Notes: generated by a model from the letters alone, not told the origin. Shown: positions 1 through 8,809, numbered from the stretch's first letter. The stretch is 64,000 nt of DNA from an uncultured Roseburia sp. (GCA_900548205.1 URJS01000004.1:1-64000), one strand, 5' to 3'. Made by a program: numbers and translations.

Positions 1-16
1 GGAGGAAAGCCGTGAG

Positions 17-286
17 GTGTTTAATAAGAGCACTTACCGGGCGTCGCCAAAGATCGTGAATGTCGGCACTGCCACGCCGGATGCAAATGTTGCCGCAACG
101 ATCGGGGCGGCGATCGCGACAGGAGATGAGGCGACGATTTACGCGGCGGTAGCTCCTTATACTGCGAGTGCAAATGCGATTTTAAATCCGACGCCGCCGG
201 CGCCTCCGGCAGCGCCGCCAGCGGACGGCAGTCAGCCGCCCGCGGCACCGCCGGCAGACGCAGGTCAGCCTCCGGCAGGACAATAA
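17..286 (+). CDS. Uncharacterised Ala/Pro-rich protein (possibly the 3' end of a longer gene)
   Basis: I do not recognise this protein. The first half is rich in Ala, Thr, Ile and Val; the last 30 residues are a low-complexity Pro/Ala tail with repeated PPADxxQPPA units, which looks like an extended linker or surface-exposed tail. A GGAGG lies at 1-5 and would serve a GTG at 17 with a long 11-base spacing, but the frame is also open to the left edge of the window, so the gene may begin further left. A hairpin follows the stop. The reading frame itself is plausible; the function is unknown. Confidence 0.4.
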   Translation: MFNKSTYRASPKIVNVGTATPDANVAATIGAAIATGDEATIYAAVAPYTASANAILNPTPPAPPAAPPADGSQPPAAPPADAGQPPAGQ

Positions 287-304
287 CAGAAAATTGAGAG
301 TAAT

Positions 305-331
305 AAGGCTGCCTCGCAACGAGACAGCCTT
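305..331 (+). terminator. Hairpin between the first two genes
   Basis: AAGGCTG(C)CTCG pairs with CGAG(A)CAGCCTT around a CAA loop, with one mismatch. It lies directly behind the first stop codon, as a terminator would, but no U-run follows, so it may act weakly or only as an mRNA 3' end. Confidence 0.4.
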
Positions 332-365
332 AAATACCATGAAGGATGATATTTGGAGCGGATAG

Positions 366-1346
366 ATGAAAATAGGAAAAATACCGGAAAACGTATTAAA
401 GCGCAGCGTGTTAAAGCAGCTGCACACGAAACGGCAGGAGGTAGTTTTGGGCGCCGGCGTCGGAGAGGACTGCGCCGCGGTCAAGCTTGCTGCGGACGAG
501 ATGTTTGTGCTCTCGACCGATCCGATCACCGGAACGGTCGAGGATATAGGCAAGCTGGCAATGCAGATCACCTTAAATGATCTGGCAAGTGCAGGAGCTG
601 CGCCGATCGGCGTTCTGCTTACGATTTTGCTGCCGGAGCATACGACCGAAGCCGGATTAAAGGAGATCATGGCGCAGGTGGAGGAGGTGTGTCAGGCGGC
701 GGACGTGCAGGTCATGGGCGGGCATACGGAGGTCACGGCGGCAGTTAATCAGGCGATCATCACTGTCTGCGGCGTCGGTAAGGTCAAGGACGGAAAAATC
801 ATATCTACGGCAGGCGCAAGAGCGGGAATGGATATTCTCGTGACGAAGTGGATCGGGCTTGAGGGAACATCGATCATCGCAAAGGAGCAGGAGAAGCGGC
901 TGCGCGAGCGGTTTTCCGTGCCGTTTATCGAAAGCGCGAAGGGCTTGGACCGCTTTCTGTCCGTGCTCCCGGAGGCAGAGATTGCCGTCCGGTGCGGCGT
1001 TTGCGCGATGCATGATGTGACAGAGGGCGGCATTTTCGGCGCACTCTGGGAAATGGCGGAGGCTTCCGGCGTTGGTCTTGAGATTGATGTGAAGAAGATT
1101 CCGATCCGGCAGGAAACGGTGGAGGTCTGTGAGTTTTTCGGCATCAATCCGTATCAGTTGATTTCAAGCGGCTGCATGCTCATGGCGGCGGAGAACGGTA
1201 TGACCTTGCAGCGGGAGCTTGAGAAGGCTGGCATTTGCGCGGCGGTTATCGGCAAGGCAACAGAGGGAAACGACCGTGTGCTGCTCAATGAGGATGAGCG
1301 CAGATTCTTAGAACCGCCGAAGGCGGATGAGCTTTATAAGGTGTAG
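366..1346 (+). CDS. AIR synthase-related / HypE-like protein
   Basis: This is a 326-residue member of the PurM/HypE/SelD/ThiL superfamily of ATP-binding enzymes. The N-terminal half (about 1-140) has the Gly/Asp-rich nucleotide-binding region, including GVGEDCAAV and TDPITG, and the C-terminal half (about 150-300) carries the AIR-synthase C domain with HDVTEGGIFGAL. HypE activates carbamoyl for [NiFe]-hydrogenase cyanide ligands through a C-terminal PRIC cysteine. Here the protein ends in DELYKV with no such cysteine, and no hyp genes are nearby, so a true HypE role is unlikely. GGAG at 355-358 supports the ATG at 366. The exact substrate cannot be told from sequence. Confidence 0.8.
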   Translation: MKIGKIPENVLKRSVLKQLHTKRQEVVLGAGVGEDCAAVKLAADEMFVLSTDPITGTVEDIGKLAMQITLNDLASAGAAPIGVLLTILLPEHTTEAGLKEIMAQVEEVCQAADVQVMGGHTEVTAAVNQAIITVCGVGKVKDGKIISTAGARAGMDILVTKWIGLEGTSIIAKEQEKRLRERFSVPFIESAKGLDRFLSVLPEAEIAVRCGVCAMHDVTEGGIFGALWEMAEASGVGLEIDVKKIPIRQETVEVCEFFGINPYQLISSGCMLMAAENGMTLQRELEKAGICAAVIGKATEGNDRVLLNEDERRFLEPPKADELYKV

Positions 1347-1363
1347 AGGGAATGGAGGCAAAA

Positions 1364-1846
1364 ATGAGAGAGAAGATATTGACATTTATCGAGAAAAATA
1401 GCCGCATTGATTTAAAGGAGCTGGCGATCATGCTTGGGGTTGATGAGGCGGCGGTGCTTAACGAGCTGGAGCGTATGGAGGCGGAGCATGTTATCTGCGG
1501 TTATCACACGATCATTGACTGGGACAAGGTTGGTATCGACAAGGTGACGGCGATGATTGAGGTGCGTGTGACGCCGCAGAGGGGCATGGGCTTTGATAAG
1601 GTGGCGGAGCGTATTTATAACTATCCCGAGGTGAATTCCGTGTATCTGATTTCGGGTGGCTTTGACTTTATGGTGACGCTTGAGGGAAAGACGCTGCGTG
1701 ATGTGGCGCAGTTTGTCTCGGATAAGCTGTCTGCGCTTGACTCGGTGCTCAGCACAAAGACGAATTTTATTTTAAAGAAATATAAGGATCACGGAACGGT
1801 GATCGCGGAGCAGACCAAGGACGAAAGGATACAGATGATACCATGA
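1364..1846 (+). CDS. Lrp/AsnC family transcriptional regulator
   Basis: The 160-residue protein has an N-terminal helix-turn-helix (about residues 5-50, with LKELAIMLGVDEAAVLNELERM) and a C-terminal RAM ligand-binding domain (about 65-140). Family members are amino-acid-responsive regulators that form octamers. I chose the ATG at 1364 rather than the ATG at 1352 because GGAGG at 1354-1358 sits five bases before it. The last four bases overlap the aminotransferase start (ATGA), so the two are translationally coupled. The context suggests it senses an amino acid handled by that enzyme; this is inference. Confidence 0.88.
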   Translation: MREKILTFIEKNSRIDLKELAIMLGVDEAAVLNELERMEAEHVICGYHTIIDWDKVGIDKVTAMIEVRVTPQRGMGFDKVAERIYNYPEVNSVYLISGGFDFMVTLEGKTLRDVAQFVSDKLSALDSVLSTKTNFILKKYKDHGTVIAEQTKDERIQMIP

Positions 1847-3012
1847 GAGACCCATTAAATAAAACGATTGTGAATATCCAGCCGTCCGGTATCCGCAAGT
1901 TTTTTGATATTGTAAGCGAGATGAAGGACGCAATCTCTCTTGGCGTAGGCGAGCCGGATTTTGATACGCCGTGGCACATCCGGGATGAGGGCATTTATTC
2001 TCTGGAAAAGGGTAAGACGCATTATACGTCCAATGCCGGCTTAAAGGAGCTTAAGGTTGAGATTGACCGTTATCTGACGAGACGTTATGGATTAAGCTAC
2101 GATCCGGACGATGAGATTCTGATTACCGTGGGCGGCAGCGAGGCGATCGATATTGCGATGCGTGCTATGCTAGACCCTACAGACGAGGTGCTGATCCCAC
2201 AGCCGAGCTATGTCTCTTATCTGCCGTGTGCCGTGCTGGCGGGCGGTACGCCGGTAGTCATTGAGCTAAAGGCAGAAAACCAGTTCCGTCTGACGGCGGA
2301 GGAGCTTGAGGCTGCAATCACTCCGAAAACAAAGCTTCTGGTGCTTCCGTTTCCCAATAACCCGACCGGGGCTGTTATGGAGCGCGCCGATTTAGAGGCG
2401 ATCGCAGAGGTGATTTTGCGGCACGATCTGTTTGTGCTAAGTGATGAGATCTATGCGGATCTTACATATCTTGAGAATCATGTTTCGATCGCGGGGCTTT
2501 CCGGGATGCGCGAGCGGACGCTTGTCATCAACGGATTTTCCAAATCCCATGCGATGACGGGCTGGAGACTTGGTTATGTGTGCGGCCCTAAGCGGATCAT
2601 TGAGCAAATGTTAAAGATCCATCAGTACGCGATCATGTGCGCGCCGACGACAAGTCAGTATGCGGCGGTTGCCGCGCTGCGGGACGGAGATGCGGACGTT
2701 GCGGGAATGCGTGAGGAATACAACGGCAGACGGCGCTATCTTTTGCATCGTTTTAAGGAGATGGGGCTTTCCTGCTTTGAGCCGTTCGGCGCATTTTATG
2801 TATTTCCGTGCATTCGCGAGTTTGGGATGACCTCGGAGGAGTTTGCTACGGAGCTGTTAAACGCACAGAAGCTTGCAGTCGTGCCGGGAACGGCGTTTGG
2901 CAGCTGCGGCGAGGGCTTTATCCGTATTTCCTATGCATATTCATTAAAGAACTTAAAGGTTGCGATGGATCGGATGGAGGCGTTTGTCGGGGAGCTGCGC
3001 AGCAGAAAATAG
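1843..3012 (+). CDS. PLP-dependent class I/II aminotransferase
   Basis: A fold-type I aminotransferase of 389 residues, the usual length for the AspB/PatA-like branch. Visible landmarks are GVGEPDFDTP near the N-terminus, the FPNNPTGAV substrate-binding stretch, SDEIYADL with the PLP-contacting Asp and Tyr, and SKSHAMTGWRLGY, in which Lys234 should form the Schiff base with PLP. It moves an amino group between an amino acid and a 2-oxo acid in the cytoplasm. Substrate (aspartate, aromatic or other) cannot be decided from sequence. It is coupled to the Lrp-type regulator and followed at short distance by trmL. Confidence 0.9.
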   Translation: MRDPLNKTIVNIQPSGIRKFFDIVSEMKDAISLGVGEPDFDTPWHIRDEGIYSLEKGKTHYTSNAGLKELKVEIDRYLTRRYGLSYDPDDEILITVGGSEAIDIAMRAMLDPTDEVLIPQPSYVSYLPCAVLAGGTPVVIELKAENQFRLTAEELEAAITPKTKLLVLPFPNNPTGAVMERADLEAIAEVILRHDLFVLSDEIYADLTYLENHVSIAGLSGMRERTLVINGFSKSHAMTGWRLGYVCGPKRIIEQMLKIHQYAIMCAPTTSQYAAVAALRDGDADVAGMREEYNGRRRYLLHRFKEMGLSCFEPFGAFYVFPCIREFGMTSEEFATELLNAQKLAVVPGTAFGSCGEGFIRISYAYSLKNLKVAMDRMEAFVGELRSRK

Positions 3013-3054
3013 CTGGGAGCGCCGTGCATGCGGCGCAGGTTAGGAAAAGGAAAA

Positions 3055-3558
3055 ATGGCAGAGTTAAATATTGTATTATACGAGCCGGAGATTCCGGCAA
3101 ATACGGGAAATATCGGACGTACCTGTGTGGCGACAGGCACAAGGCTTCATCTGATCGAGCCGCTTGGTTTTCGGTTGGATGAAAAGGCGATCCGCCGTTC
3201 CGGCATGGATTATTGGAAGGAGCTTGACGTGACGACCTATGTCAACTGGCAGGATTTTTGTGAAAAGAATCCGCATGCAAAGCTTTATTTTGCAACGACA
3301 AAGGCGCGGCAAGTCTATACGGAGGCAGCGTATGAGCCGGACTGCTATCTTGTATTTGGAAAAGAGAGCGCGGGAATCCCGGAAGAAATTTTGAAGGAAA
3401 ATGAAGATCACTGTGTGCGGATCCCAATGATCGGGGAGACGCGCTCCCTGAATCTGTCGAATTCTGCGGCGATCGTGCTCTATGAGGCGCTGCGGCAGAA
3501 CGGCTTTGACCATATGAAAATGCAGGGAGAGTTGCACAGACTGCGCTGGGAGGATTGA
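3055..3558 (+). CDS. trmL: tRNA (cytidine/uridine-34-2'-O)-methyltransferase TrmL
   Basis: A 167-residue SPOUT-class methyltransferase that 2'-O-methylates the wobble nucleotide of certain leucine tRNAs using SAM. Sequence marks are the N-terminal LYEPEIPANTGNIGRTC and the C-terminal knot with FGKESAGIP and IPMIGETRSLNLSNS, which forms the SAM site. I chose the ATG at 3055, whose product starts with MAELNIVLYEP as in the family; an in-frame ATG at 3028 would add nine unrelated residues. It lies in the same strand group as the ECF genes that follow four bases later. Confidence 0.92.
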   Translation: MAELNIVLYEPEIPANTGNIGRTCVATGTRLHLIEPLGFRLDEKAIRRSGMDYWKELDVTTYVNWQDFCEKNPHAKLYFATTKARQVYTEAAYEPDCYLVFGKESAGIPEEILKENEDHCVRIPMIGETRSLNLSNSAAIVLYEALRQNGFDHMKMQGELHRLRWED

Positions 3559-3562
3559 CGGA

Positions 3563-4426
3563 ATGGGAATTATCAAGGCTAGACAGCTGGTTCATGAATA
3601 TATCAGACGCGACGAGGAGGGAAATGTAGAGTCGATCGTCACGGCGCTTGACCATGTGGACCTTGACGTGAAGGAGGGGGAGTTTATCGCGGTGCTCGGT
3701 CACAATGGTTCAGGGAAGTCAACGCTGGCAAAGCATATCAACGCCCTTCTTGCGCCGGGAGAGGGAACGCTCTGGGTAGACGGCAAGGATGTTTCAAAAG
3801 AGGAAAACGTGCTTGCCGTGCGTCAGACCGCAGGGATGGTGTTCCAGAATCCGGATAATCAGATCATTGCGAGCGTTGTCGAGGAGGATGTGGGCTTTGG
3901 ACCGGAGAATATCGGTGTGCCGACGGACGAGATCTGGCGGCGCGTCGAGGAAAGTCTCGGAGCGGTCGGGATGTTAAAGTACCGCCATCATTCTCCGAAC
4001 AAGCTTTCCGGCGGACAAAAGCAGCGTGTGGCGATCGCGGGCGTGGTGGCGATGCAGCCGAAATGTATCGTGCTGGATGAGCCGACAGCGATGCTCGACC
4101 CAAACGGACGGCGTGAGGTTTTACAGACGGCGCATGAGCTGAATCGAAAAAAGGGCGTGACGGTTCTTTTGATCACGCACTATATGGAGGAGGTCGTTGA
4201 CGCGGATAAGGTGATCGTGATGGATCAGGGCAAGGTTGTGATGCAGGGAACACCGCGTGAGATTTTTTCTCAGGTGGGCAAATTAAAGGAATACCGTTTG
4301 GATGTTCCGCAGGTTACGATTCTGGCAGATATGCTCCGGCAGTCGGGTCTTCATATTCCGATCGGCATTCTGCGCAGGGAAGAACTGGTGGAGGCGCTGC
4401 TGAAGGAAGCGCAGATCACTGCATGA
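3563..4426 (+). CDS. ecfA1: ECF transporter ATP-binding subunit EcfA1
   Basis: One of the two ATPases of an energy-coupling factor transporter, which drives vitamin or metal uptake through exchangeable S components. The 287 residues show Walker A GHNGSGKST (46-54), Q-loop FQNPDNQ, signature LSGGQKQR, Walker B IVLDEPTAMLDP and the switch His in LITHYMEE. Together with ecfA2 and ecfT it forms a complete energising module. No S component is encoded here, so the module is group II and is presumably shared by S proteins elsewhere in the genome. Confidence 0.95.
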   Translation: MGIIKARQLVHEYIRRDEEGNVESIVTALDHVDLDVKEGEFIAVLGHNGSGKSTLAKHINALLAPGEGTLWVDGKDVSKEENVLAVRQTAGMVFQNPDNQIIASVVEEDVGFGPENIGVPTDEIWRRVEESLGAVGMLKYRHHSPNKLSGGQKQRVAIAGVVAMQPKCIVLDEPTAMLDPNGRREVLQTAHELNRKKGVTVLLITHYMEEVVDADKVIVMDQGKVVMQGTPREIFSQVGKLKEYRLDVPQVTILADMLRQSGLHIPIGILRREELVEALLKEAQITA

Positions 4427-4449
4427 GATAAGGCATAAGGGTGGAATGG

Positions 4450-5328
4450 ATGTCAATTATTTTAGATAAGATCAATTATGTATACAGTGAGGAGACGGCA
4501 TACCGGATTCAGGCGCTTAAAAATATTAACCTTGAGATAAAAGAAGGTCAGTTCATCGGGATCATCGGACATACGGGTTCGGGAAAGTCGACGCTGATCC
4601 AGCATTTAAACGGCTTGGTGAAGGCGACCTCCGGCACGATTTATTTTCATGGGCAGGATATTTATGCGGATGACTTTGATCTGCGTGAGCTGCGCAGCCG
4701 CGTGGGACTTGTGTTCCAGTACCCGGAGCATCAGCTCTTTGAGACGACGATCTTTGACGATGTATGCTTTGGTCCGAAAAATCAGGGACTGACAAAGGAG
4801 GAAGCGGGACTGCGTGCCTTTGAGGCGCTGCGCAGCGTCGGGATGCCGGAGGCGCTTTATTATCAGTCTCCGTTTGATCTCTCCGGCGGGCAAAAGCGGC
4901 GTGTGGCGATCGCCGGCGTGCTTGCGATGAAGCCGGAGGTGTTGATTTTGGACGAGCCGACGGCGGGACTCGATCCGGCGGGAAGGGATGAAATTCTTGA
5001 TCTGGTGGCGCGTATGCACAAGGAACGCGGTATCACGGTGATCCTTGTCTCGCACAGCATGGAGGATGTGGCAAAATATGTGGAGCGCATCATCGTTATG
5101 AATCAGGGCGAGGTCATGTTTGACGATACGCCGGGCGAGGTGTTTTTGCATTATAAGGAGCTGGAGCAGGTCGGACTTGCCGCTCCGCAGGTGACATATC
5201 TGATGCATGAGCTAAAGGAGCGCGGGCTTGCAGTGAATACAGCGGCAACGACCGTGGAGGAGGCGCGGCAAAGTCTGATGGAGGCGCTTGCCGGAGTTGA
5301 TGCGGGGCGCGCGGACGTTCACAGATAG
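4450..5328 (+). CDS. ecfA2: ECF transporter ATP-binding subunit EcfA2
   Basis: The second ABC ATPase of the ECF module (292 residues), with GHTGSGKST, VFQYPEHQLFE, LSGGQKRR, LILDEPTAGLDP and VSHSMED. It pairs with EcfA1 to form the ATPase dimer that docks on EcfT. A GTG at 4441 is in frame, but the ATG at 4450 is preceded by an AAGGGTGGA Shine-Dalgarno and gives the usual MSIILDKINYVYS start, so I prefer it. The gene starts 23 bases after ecfA1. Confidence 0.95.
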   Translation: MSIILDKINYVYSEETAYRIQALKNINLEIKEGQFIGIIGHTGSGKSTLIQHLNGLVKATSGTIYFHGQDIYADDFDLRELRSRVGLVFQYPEHQLFETTIFDDVCFGPKNQGLTKEEAGLRAFEALRSVGMPEALYYQSPFDLSGGQKRRVAIAGVLAMKPEVLILDEPTAGLDPAGRDEILDLVARMHKERGITVILVSHSMEDVAKYVERIIVMNQGEVMFDDTPGEVFLHYKELEQVGLAAPQVTYLMHELKERGLAVNTAATTVEEARQSLMEALAGVDAGRADVHR

Positions 5329-5349
5329 CAGTACGGAGGAAACAAACAT

Positions 5350-6162
5350 ATGTTGAGAGATATTACACTGGGCCAGTATTATCCGGCAGATTCGCCCATT
5401 CATAAACTGGACCCGCGTGTCAAATTATTTGGCACACTGATCTATATTATATCGCTGTTCTGTTTTCACGGTTTGGCGGCGTTTGGCATCGCAACGATAT
5501 TTTTGATCGCAGTCATCCGGCTTTCTAAGGTTCCGTTCCGGTTTATGGTCAAGGGACTGAAAGCGATTTTAATCCTGATGCTGATCACGGCGGTCTTTAA
5601 CCTTTTCCTGACACCGGGGGAGACGCTCGTTTCCTTCTGGGTTCTTGAGATTACAAAAGAGGGTGTGAAAAATGCGGCGCTTATGGCGGTTCGTCTGTCC
5701 TATCTGATTCTTGGGACGTCGATCATGACGCTCACGACCACACCGAACCAACTGACGGACGGACTGGAAAGATCATTGATGCCTCTGTCCAAGATCGGCG
5801 TTCCGGTGCATGCGATCGCAATGATGATGTCGATCGCGCTTCGTTTTATTCCGATCCTCATTGAGGAAACGGATAAGATTATGAAGGCGCAGATGGCGCG
5901 CGGCGCAGATTTTGAGAGTGGAAACCTGTTAAAGAAGGTAAAGAGTATGATCCCGATCCTCGTACCGCTGTTTGTATCGGCGTTCCGGCGGGCAGACGAT
6001 CTTGCGATGGCAATGGAGGCGCGGTGTTATCACGGCGGCAGCGGACGTACGAAGATGAAGCCGCTGCGCTATGAGGGCAGAGACCGCGCGGCGTATGTGA
6101 TCGTAGTCCTGTATCTGGCGGCGGTTCTTTTGTGCAGAACATTTTTAAACTGGCCGCAGTAG
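5350..6162 (+). CDS. ecfT: ECF transporter transmembrane subunit EcfT
   Basis: The membrane scaffold that links the EcfA1/EcfA2 dimer to a substrate-binding S component. The 270 residues hold several hydrophobic segments (about 25-90, 105-130, 240-262) and the two cytoplasmic coupling motifs: Ala-Arg-Gly in MARGADF and the second as Ala-Arg-Cys in MEARCYHGG, where Gly is more common. The start ATG is preceded by GGAGG. It follows ecfA2 at 21 bases and is followed by truA after 10 bases, the usual Firmicute order. Confidence 0.93.
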   Translation: MLRDITLGQYYPADSPIHKLDPRVKLFGTLIYIISLFCFHGLAAFGIATIFLIAVIRLSKVPFRFMVKGLKAILILMLITAVFNLFLTPGETLVSFWVLEITKEGVKNAALMAVRLSYLILGTSIMTLTTTPNQLTDGLERSLMPLSKIGVPVHAIAMMMSIALRFIPILIEETDKIMKAQMARGADFESGNLLKKVKSMIPILVPLFVSAFRRADDLAMAMEARCYHGGSGRTKMKPLRYEGRDRAAYVIVVLYLAAVLLCRTFLNWPQ

Positions 6163-6172
6163 GAGAAATTTG

Positions 6173-6916
6173 ATGCGTGTAAAGATGATTGTTGCCTATG
6201 ATGGCACGAACTATAAGGGTTGGCAGATACAGCCGAACGGTATTACGATCGAGGAGGTCTTAAATCGGGAGCTTTGTGCACTTTTAAAAGAGCCGATCGT
6301 GGTGACGGGGGCGAGCCGGACAGATTCCGGCGTTCATTCACTGGGGAATGTGGCAATTTTTGATACGCAGACGAGAATGCCGGCAGATAAGATTTCGTTT
6401 GCATTAAACCAGCGGCTCCCGCAGGACATTGTCGTGCAGGGGTCGTGCGAGGTGCCGCCGGACTGGCATCCGCGCTATCAAAACAGCGTGAAAACCTATG
6501 AGTACCGCATTTTGAACCGTACCTTCCGTATGCCCACAAGAAGGCTCGATACTTATTTTTATCACCATCCGCTTGCGGCAGATAAGATGCAGGAGGCGGC
6601 TTCGTATCTTGTGGGGGAGCACGATTTTAAGAGCTTTTGTGCCATCGGGGCGCAGGTGAAGTCTACGGTGCGCACGATCTATGCCTGTGAGGTGGAGCGC
6701 AAGGATGACATTATCACGATCCGGGTGAGAGGAAACGGTTTTTTGTATAATATGGTCAGGATTATTGCGGGCACGCTGATCCGCGTCGGCGGCGGAGAGT
6801 GGGAGCCGGAGCATATGGCGGAAATATTGGCGGCGTGCGACCGCAGCGCCGCAGGACCGACGGCTCCGGCGCACGGGCTGACGATGATGGGAATTGTATA
6901 TGAGGAACAGGAATAG
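6173..6916 (+). CDS. truA: tRNA pseudouridine(38-40) synthase TruA
   Basis: Converts uridines 38, 39 and 40 of the tRNA anticodon arm to pseudouridine. The 247-residue protein has the nucleophile motif GASRTDSGVHSLG with Asp51 as catalytic residue, plus the family's YDGTNYKGWQ start and the GNGFLYNMVRIIAGTL C-terminal block. AGGAG at 6161-6165 selects the ATG at 6173 over an in-frame TTG three bases upstream. It is the last gene of the trmL-ecf-truA run; a strong terminator follows immediately. In many Firmicutes rplM-rpsI comes next, but here they are 9 kb away. Confidence 0.94.
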   Translation: MRVKMIVAYDGTNYKGWQIQPNGITIEEVLNRELCALLKEPIVVTGASRTDSGVHSLGNVAIFDTQTRMPADKISFALNQRLPQDIVVQGSCEVPPDWHPRYQNSVKTYEYRILNRTFRMPTRRLDTYFYHHPLAADKMQEAASYLVGEHDFKSFCAIGAQVKSTVRTIYACEVERKDDIITIRVRGNGFLYNMVRIIAGTLIRVGGGEWEPEHMAEILAACDRSAAGPTAPAHGLTMMGIVYEEQE

Positions 6917-6920
6917 GAAG

Positions 6921-6953
6921 GGGCTGTTGCACGAATAGTGCGCAGCCCTTTTT
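6921..6953 (+). terminator. Rho-independent terminator after truA
   Basis: GGGCTGTTGCAC pairs with GTGCGCAGCCC around GAATA with one bulge, and five Ts follow. It lies just behind the truA stop. Confidence 0.85.
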
Positions 6954-6990
6954 ATGACATAGGAAATTGCCCTGCAGTCCTATGTCATAA
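6952..6990. repeat. 13-bp perfect inverted repeat behind the truA terminator
   Basis: TTATGACATAGGA (6952-6964) and TCCTATGTCATAA (6978-6990) are exact inverted copies 13 bases apart. A near copy of the left arm with its next bases (TTATGCCATAGGAAATT) follows another terminator near 28840. On the minus strand, 6978-7020 also resembles a worn copy of repeat family A. The rest of the gap to 7180 is AT-rich and holds no gene I can see. Confidence 0.6.
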
Positions 6991-7183
6991 CAGCACACTT
7001 CGTGTTGGCAGGCGCACGCGCATTGTTATAAAACGCAAATGAAAAATAAAAAATATTGTGCGTATTCATGGTGGTGCATGAAAATGGATTGGATAAAATA
7101 AGTGAAAAAAAGAATATGAAAATGCAAATATTGGAGAAAATGACAAATAACATACAACTTATTTCAAAAAATAAAAAAATTTG

Positions 7184-7241
7184 TTGTGTTGGTAAAATGA
7201 TTCCTCTAAGATAAATGTATCAAAAGTTATCGGCCGGTAAC
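7184..7241 (+). promoter_or_regulatory. Candidate promoter and operator of the TctCBA-sulfatase genes
   Basis: A weak sigma-A-like pair, TTGTGT (7184-7189) and TAAGAT (7207-7212), is spaced 17 bases. Directly downstream, GTTATCGGCCGGTAAC (7226-7241) is a near-perfect palindrome, placed where a repressor would block transcription. The regulator encoded at 11805 is the obvious candidate to bind it, but I found no second copy of the site to support this. Confidence 0.35.
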
Positions 7242-7273
7242 GTGAAAAAAGTGAATCAAAAGGAGAGGAAATT

Positions 7274-8239
7274 ATGAAAGGACGTTTCGTAAGCGCAGTT
7301 TTGGCGATGGTTATGACGGTAGGACTTGTGGCAGGATGCGGCAGCTCCGGTCAGGAGAGCTGGAAGGTTACCTGCCCGTGGGCTCCCTCCGGCGTTGCGG
7401 CGATGGTGAGCCAGAAAGCGGCTGAAAAGTCGACGACACACTCGGAAAATATCACTCTGGTTGCGGAGGCGATCAAGGGAGACGCGGCGACCGTCAACAC
7501 ATGGGTGGCAGACACGGAGGCAAACGAAAAAGAACTGGTATTTGCAGGAGAGGGATTGTTTTCCATTACCTCTATCTTAGATCCGGCAAAGATGCAGTTT
7601 ACCTATGAGGATTTTGCATATGTAGAGAATCTCTACTCATCCATCTTTGTCCTGTCGGCAAAGGCAGACATGAATATCAAAAATATTGCGGATCTGGAGG
7701 CGTTTGCCGCGAGCGGCGAGGAGATCAGCGTGGCGGTAAATGGCGCTACAAGCTCAGAAGCATTCCTGGCTGCGGCATTGTTTGGAGATATGGGCGCAGG
7801 AGAAAATCTGAAACTGGTGGCATATGCTTCGGCAGCGGAAGCTGCACAGGCAGTTGCAAAGGGGGAGACAAAATTTGCTGTTTCCCATCAGTCGCAGATT
7901 CTGGAAACCTATCAGCAGGGCGGCGTGTCCATCGTCTGCGCATTTGATGAAAAGCCTCTGGAGAACGGTCCGTTTGCCGGAACAGAAGGCGTGGGAGAGA
8001 AAGGATATCCATATTTCAGAAACCGCTGCTTTATCATGGCAAGACAGGGAACGGATGCAGCGAAGGTTGAGGAGCTCAAGAAGCTTTACGAGGATATTCT
8101 TGCAGACGAAGAAGTTGCAACATGGCTTCAGGATACCATGCTTCTCGAGGTGGATACGATGTCCGAGGATCAGGTAAAGGAGCACATTGAGAGTGTGAAG
8201 GCGATCGTAAACGAGTATAAGGATGTTGTTACACAGTAA
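7274..8239 (+). CDS. Tripartite tricarboxylate-type transporter, solute-binding lipoprotein (TctC family)
   Basis: A 321-residue solute-binding protein with a lipoprotein signal ending in LVAGC (Cys22 lipidated), so it is tethered outside the membrane. The body has the two-domain TctC pattern; TCPWAPSGVAAMV near the N-terminus corresponds to the ligand-contact loop. With the next two genes it completes a TTT transporter, which takes up small organic anions using an ion gradient. A GGAGAGG Shine-Dalgarno precedes the ATG. The sulfatase next door suggests the ligand is a small sulfated compound rather than citrate; this is inference. Confidence 0.82.
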   Translation: MKGRFVSAVLAMVMTVGLVAGCGSSGQESWKVTCPWAPSGVAAMVSQKAAEKSTTHSENITLVAEAIKGDAATVNTWVADTEANEKELVFAGEGLFSITSILDPAKMQFTYEDFAYVENLYSSIFVLSAKADMNIKNIADLEAFAASGEEISVAVNGATSSEAFLAAALFGDMGAGENLKLVAYASAAEAAQAVAKGETKFAVSHQSQILETYQQGGVSIVCAFDEKPLENGPFAGTEGVGEKGYPYFRNRCFIMARQGTDAAKVEELKKLYEDILADEEVATWLQDTMLLEVDTMSEDQVKEHIESVKAIVNEYKDVVTQ

Positions 8240-8275
8240 TAGAGTAAGAGGAGTTTGGGAAAGGAGGATGTTTCG

Positions 8276-8791
8276 GTGGGCAAATTAAGTAACGCGTTCG
8301 ATGAAAGGATCGACCGGATCGGAGAGCGGTTAAAGGACAAGGAAATCCGCATTCCTATCAATCTGACTGCGGGCATCGTCTGTTTTTTGTTTGCAGTAGT
8401 GATCTTGCTCATTATGCCGCAGCAGGTTCAGGTTGCGGAAAAGGATGTGGTGAATGGAAGGGCGTTCCCGACACTCCTGATGACGGTGATGATACTGTGC
8501 AGCGTGCTGCTTGTGGCGAAGGAAGTTTATAAAATCATCAGGAAGCAGCCACTGGAATGGAAAACCATTCAGATCCTGACGGAGGTAAAGGCGCTTGTTA
8601 TTTTTGGCATCTTGTTTTTTACATATTTTTTGAGTAAGGTGACGGGACTTTTCCTTGTCGGAGCGATTTTTTGCAGTCTTGGATTTCTTGTGTATTTCCG
8701 CTGTAAAAAACCGGCTTACTATGCGATAACCCTGACCCTTGCGGTCGCTATATGGGCAGTATTTCGCTTTGTGTTAAATGTAGGATTTTAG
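8276..8791 (+). CDS. Tripartite tricarboxylate-type transporter, small membrane subunit (TctB family)
   Basis: A 171-residue membrane protein with about four hydrophobic segments (roughly 30-52, 65-85, 100-120, 125-165), the layout of TctB. Its identity rests mainly on size, topology and position between tctC-like and tctA-like genes. The GTG at 8276 is chosen because AAGGAGG ends eight bases upstream; an in-frame TTG at 8255 lacks a properly spaced Shine-Dalgarno. TctB forms the permease with TctA. Confidence 0.75.
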   Translation: MGKLSNAFDERIDRIGERLKDKEIRIPINLTAGIVCFLFAVVILLIMPQQVQVAEKDVVNGRAFPTLLMTVMILCSVLLVAKEVYKIIRKQPLEWKTIQILTEVKALVIFGILFFTYFLSKVTGLFLVGAIFCSLGFLVYFRCKKPAYYAITLTLAVAIWAVFRFVLNVGF

Positions 8792-8809
8792 AGAGGAGGA
8801 CCGGATATT

